Positions 59,801 through 64,000 of a stretch of DNA of 64,000 nt are shown here, piece after piece. The notes beneath the pieces are model-generated. The model worked only from the letters and a program-made list of their open reading frames with translations, did not search any database and was not told the DNA's origin. The stretch is from Viscum album (lineage: Eukaryota; Streptophyta; Magnoliopsida; Santalales; Viscaceae): positions 1,361,012,393 through 1,361,076,392 of the forward strand of contig OY728130.1 of the NCBI GenBank assembly GCA_963277665.1, in the 5' to 3' direction. A program made the translations under genes and the position numbers. How positions within the stretch are numbered: the stretch's first letter is position 1; every line of letters starts with the position of its first letter.

Positions 59801-62198
59801 TAAGTTTTGTAGAAAACTTGGGAACTAGATTTAGTAAAAAATATATTAGAGTTAATAAATATATGATAGACTTTGAATATAGTATAAAAGAACATCCTAA
59901 AGTTTTGGTAAGGAAGATATTATGTGGGTATTCCTATAAAAACATCTCTTTATAGATACTATAATTGGACGTGGTACTAGAACAAAGGTACCTAGGTGTA
60001 ATAACTCCAAAAAGTGTGCATTGGGCTATACCCTATTATCACTTGGTGCATGAAAATGGGCCTTACTACACACTTTTTTTGATACTCCTAAAGGATATTT
60101 TTAGGAAAATTAACATTTTCTTTATAAACCATTATGATGGATTTGAAAAAGAGATATCATCTAAGAAACCATGTTTATTATTATGAGATTAGATATACTT
60201 AAAATTTTCAATTTATGTTGAGTATTTCACTAGTTTTGGGATTATACATTATGTTTCATAATAATATGATCTAATATACTATATGACAAAGTTTATAATT
60301 ATATACTAGTAGGAGGAATGTGAATTTTATCAATTCATGTAATCTAAAGAGTAAGAATGATCATTTTTTTGATAGGATCAAGCTGATATTTTAAAGGGAA
60401 CTATTCTCCAAAAACATTCTCATTATATGACGACATAATACCATATACTAATAAGATAGATAAATAATTATATAAGTATCATGGCTTCATAGATAAGAAA
60501 TATAAGAAGAGGATGGTGGGAAAAATACAGATAAATTGAAGAATAGAATGAAATATTTTCCCATATGTCATAATTGTGGAAAGAAACACCCTGGTACTTG
60601 CTTAAAAGGAATGAGAGTTTACTACAAGTTTAGAGAGGAAGGACACCATGATTTTTATTTAAAGGGTAATAATTTTTTTCCAATATAAAATGCTATAAAT
60701 ATAATAATATATGTTACTAAAAAAATCAATTTCTCAAGAGTCAAAGGAATATACCTCAAGAGAAGCTAATGGATCATGGTCAAGCTTATGAAATTACCAT
60801 AGATGGAGAAGAATGATTAATGTGTTTGTGTTTGGATTCAAGAATTATTTCATTTGATTATTTCATCAATGATATAATGGTTATAAGAATTATGAAATGT
60901 ATAAGGATTGTACTATAGTACTTTTTTCATTAAGTATTTGAAAGTGTACGTAAAACAATACCAGTGAACAAGAAAAATGATTTAGTGGCAAGTTGAAATT
61001 TTTGGAAAACACATGATTGATGGAAATATAATCCTTAATATGTTTTTGATGTTAGGATAACGATGTTACTATAAAGATATGATTTATATGGATAAAGTAA
61101 ATATGACAGTATAGATGACATTGGACCTGATTAATGATTTTTTGATGAAGTGGTTTATGCTTGATAGAGTTTACAACGTTTTCAGATTTATGGAATATAT
61201 CTGATAATCTATATTTTTATTAAGAAATAAAAAATCATGCATGTTTTAAATAAGGTTTTATAGTAATTTAGGTTATTACCATGTTTTAAGAGAATACATG
61301 ATCAAGGTATTGATATGTTTTATATTTGATGATTAAGAGCTACTCCAAGTTGTTTTGAGGATTAATAATAATTTCATTTTGGAAATTCAGGGACCATCTT
61401 TATAAAGTTATAGAAATTAATCTTTTGGAAGGGACATAAGGTTAACCATTTATGAAATGGTTTAAGTTGAACTTTGGATGAGGTTTTAGAGATTAATGTT
61501 TTACTTCAATATATGAAAATTTATGAATATTGAATAATTTGTGCTTACCATATTAGATTTAGAAAATATTTTGAGATATATGGAAACACTTATCACACTG
61601 TTATAGATATGCTAATCCGTTAAAATTTAATTTTAGTGATTTAGGCATAAAAAAAATTCATTTTTGATATTAATTTCTTGGAGAAAGTGGTGTATTAGAA
61701 ATTAATAAAATCACAACTAAAATATGAAATTATGATAATGAAATAGAAAAGTATCAATTAATTATATTACCTTATTTTCTTTTATAGAAAAAAATATCTC
61801 AACTCTAAAAAAATGATATTGAAACAAAATTTAATCTTAATACCCTCATTTATGTTGAACCGATGGTATTTTAAATCAACACAAGTTTATGGATTTTAGG
61901 CCCTTAACTTTCCATTAGTCATTAACTTTCTTGTGATCAATGACCTCTATCACTCTATAATTATTCATTATTTTCTTCTATTTACAAATATTCTGTTTCT
62001 ACTAATTTTCTTCTATGTAGAATCCTAGTTATGTGTTATTCTATATGTCCATTTCACTTCCTTTTATATCTTATTAAGTGAATGTTTTATTAACCCTTTT
62101 ATGATGTGTTTTTTTTTTTTCAGAAATGGTATTTCTAAATTTCAAACCCTCGATTATCAAGATCATGTTTAAATTGTGAGGACGTAAATGTTTTAAGT
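59801..62198 (+). mobile_element. B4 interior (gag trace only, no pol)
   Basis: About 2.4 kb between PBS and PPT. An open frame at 59965-60186 lies where gag should begin but has no recognisable domain. The only firm coding trace is the zinc-knuckle block at 60548-60680. I searched for RT, RNase H and integrase blocks and saw none. B1 and B2 interiors match its 3' two-fifths. It looks like a LARD-type non-autonomous element. Confidence 0.65.
60548..60680 (+). pseudogene. B4 gag zinc-knuckle pair
   Basis: Reads P-I-C-H-N-C-G-K-K-H-P-G-T-C-L-K-G, an intact C-x2-C-x3-H-x3-C knuckle. Next comes V-Y-Y-K-F-R-E-E-G-H-H-D-F-Y, a second knuckle with all three Cys lost to Tyr or Phe. The same double-knuckle arrangement (C-G-K-K-H-P, then F-R-C-G-R-E-G) is present in gag of chromovirus A, which links family B to chromovirus-type gag. 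Confidence 0.75.
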
Positions 62199-62214
62199 GT
62201 GGGGGGTGGGGGGA
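62199..62214 (+). other. Polypurine tract of B4
   Basis: GTGGGGGGTGGGGGGA directly before the LTR start TGTAACACCC. Confidence 0.85.
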
Positions 62215-63019
62215 TGTAACACCCTGATATTTTAAAATAAGAACATTGTATTTGATAGAATTTAAGACATGAAAAACCTATCAAAGAAGGGAATATAACA
62301 TCTCAAGACTTTATGATATATTTATTTTTAATTATATTTAGTCTCTTCAATATATTTAATTACAGACAAAACTGATTTTATCTTGTGTTAAATGCAACAC
62401 TGATTTTATCTTTCATTACACAAAACAATCAGTTTATCTTAAGTTACATGCAATGCCAAGCTTAAATGAAATGTGAAATATTATTAAAATATTATTATTT
62501 AATATAATATTTATCAACTAGACATTATAATGGAGGGTATGAATAGTAATAACTAAATTATTAAAATTATGGTTATATATTATTTAGGAATAAATTAAGA
62601 ATCATTTCAAAGAAAAATAAATGTTTTCTTAAAAACTTTTTTTCATCTGAAAGGTGGTTTAATCACTCTTTGAGAATATAATTTAAAATTACTTTTTAAT
62701 AATTTTAAAAAATTATTTGAAAAAATAAACTTTATTTTTGAAATAATAATACCAAAATTAACTTAGGGTGAATTTTTAGGATTTTTATGAGAAGTTTTAT
62801 TTTTTGATGAATAGTGAAAAATAATGAATTTTAATTAAAAATTTCATTTTTATTTAAATTATTTATAATAATAAATTATATTTTGAATTTTTTTAAAGTA
62901 AAATTAGTAAAATTATATATAATTCAATCTAATTTATTCCATTTGAATTATTTTCATATTTAATTTTTATATAAAAACATTGTATACTTTTGAACATTCT
63001 CTCTTTAAAAATTTGTTAG
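62215..63019 (+). repeat. B4 3' LTR, 5' part
   Basis: Begins TGTAACACCCTGATA with an intact TG and matches B2 from 43577 and the reverse of B1 (for example ATATAAAAACATT at about 62970). The match fades at about 63019, after CTTTAAAAATTT, where GC-richer sequence starts, so the LTR seems to be interrupted. Confidence 0.7.
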
Positions 63020-64000
63020 ATCATGGGAGGAAGGATGAGCCCATAAGGGGCGCAATGACATTAGGACTTTCTCATCGCTACCTTTCTCCTCCATCTCATT
63101 GGTATGTGGTTCTTCCTTGCTTTTTCCCAGCGAGTTCGCGGTGCAGCGACGTCTTCTGCAGCGAAGGGTGATCTTGATCTGGAGGCTCGAGGTTTGTTAT
63201 TCTGTAGAGAAGATGGTAGGGTCTTTGGTGGTGTCAGGGTCATTTCTTGGTCTTCTGTAGAGTGGGGTCGATATTTGGGCATCGAGGATGTGATCTTATT
63301 CCCGTGGTGAAGGGGTCGCGATTTGGTGCAGTATTGGGGTCGAGATCTGGTTTTTCCTCAGCGAAGGTGGTGAGATCCGGTGCGACATTGGGGGTTCTTC
63401 CATAGTGTTGGGTCGTGTTCCGACAGGGGTTCTTCCATGTCATCGAGGGTTCTTCCATTACATTGGGGTAAAGTTCCTATTTTCCTCTCAGGTTCAATAC
63501 CTTTCTTTCATGGCGTTGGGGTCAGAACCTATTCTTCCACAGCATGAGGTCACGATCCAATCTTGCAACACCGAGGCTGTGACTCAGTTTTGTGGTGAAG
63601 GGGTCATGATCCGTGCTTCTGTGTCATGCTCTAGAAGATATGATTCAGGTGGATTGTGTGGTCTCTTCGAGTGGTGTTGATGAAGGCAATGGGATCTACA
63701 GAGATTTGCGTCATCATCATCATCATTGGGGTGACCCTGTTTCATTTCTTCGTGGGTTCCTCTCGCTTCCCACATGCTTTATCATTTTGTCTTCCAGTGT
63801 AGGTTTCTAATTAGCACATGATTTAGAATGGTTCCCCTATCTGTTGAAACTTCTTTATTGTGGATATTAGGTATTCCGGACCTAGGTGGCATTGGCATGG
63901 CTTCTCACATCATGGAGCGTCTACTTCTTTGAGTTGCTCATCTGCGGCTGTAGTTTCAATGGGATCCTCATGGATTTGTCACAATAAGGCTATCTTTCGG
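63020..64000. other. GC-richer unclassified segment with diverged short repeats
   Basis: An abrupt compositional change from the B4 LTR. 63300-63620 is built of diverged units around GGGGTC-x-GAT-x-TGGT and GGGTTCTTCCAT (the latter at 63391, 63426, 63448 and 63470-like positions). Several overlapping frames on both strands (63061-63810) reflect low stop density in GC-richer DNA and show no recognisable domain. It could be a nested element or a captured gene fragment; the window ends before its right border. Confidence 0.4.

Overview
The window is plant nuclear DNA, strongly A+T rich by eye, made almost entirely of old, nested LTR retrotransposons. I found no intact host gene, tRNA or rRNA gene, and no CRISPR array. 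The evidence for a flowering plant with a large, repeat-laden genome is: several Ty3/gypsy chromovirus (Tekay/Del-like) elements with 2.8-5.5 kb LTRs, primer-binding sites matching plant initiator tRNA-Met, a Ty1/copia relic, and almost no unique sequence. The species cannot be named from this. Every coding remnant is broken by stops, frameshifts or lost catalytic and zinc-binding residues, so all coding features are given as pseudogenes. All comparisons were made by eye; no alignment was run.

Layout. 1-2842 and 13544-14704: a plus-strand Ty1/copia relic (gag knuckle, protease, integrase, reverse transcriptase, RNase H) split inside its RT gene by element A. 2843-13538: element A, a minus-strand Tekay-like chromovirus with 2.8 kb LTRs and a recognisable gag-protease-RT-RNase H-integrase-chromodomain order. 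14705-15777: unclassified, possibly the copia 3' LTR. 15778-17166 plus 28591-31731: the LTR of B1, a minus-strand family B element, split by element A2. 17167-28590: A2, a plus-strand chromovirus with 3.2-3.3 kb LTRs. 31732-33058: minus-strand B internal sequence fused at about 32375 to plus-strand B internal sequence (B2). 33059-43154: element C, a plus-strand element with 3.7-3.8 kb LTRs, a 2.6 kb interior and no pol. 43155-47769: the rest of B2 and its LTR. 47770-52823: unclassified LTR-like sequence with TATA boxes, plus interior of B3. 52824-58362: the 5.5 kb LTR of B3 (minus). 58437-59140: a small element with short inverted ends. 59142-63019: B4 (plus), with PBS, gag zinc knuckles, PPT and the start of its 3' LTR. 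63020-64000: an unclassified GC-richer segment.

How the parts relate. Families B and C have very long LTRs, a short interior with only gag traces, an initiator-Met type PBS, and LTR ends beginning TGTNAC like chromovirus A. This suggests non-autonomous (LARD-like) families moved in trans by chromovirus proteins. Most of the LTR families carry tandem subrepeats, often in the presumed transcribed leader, and their copy number differs between copies or partner LTRs. The A and B leaders carry subrepeats of about 190 bp, and these contain splice-donor-like motifs. The nesting order shows A is younger than copia, A2 younger than B1, and C younger than B2.
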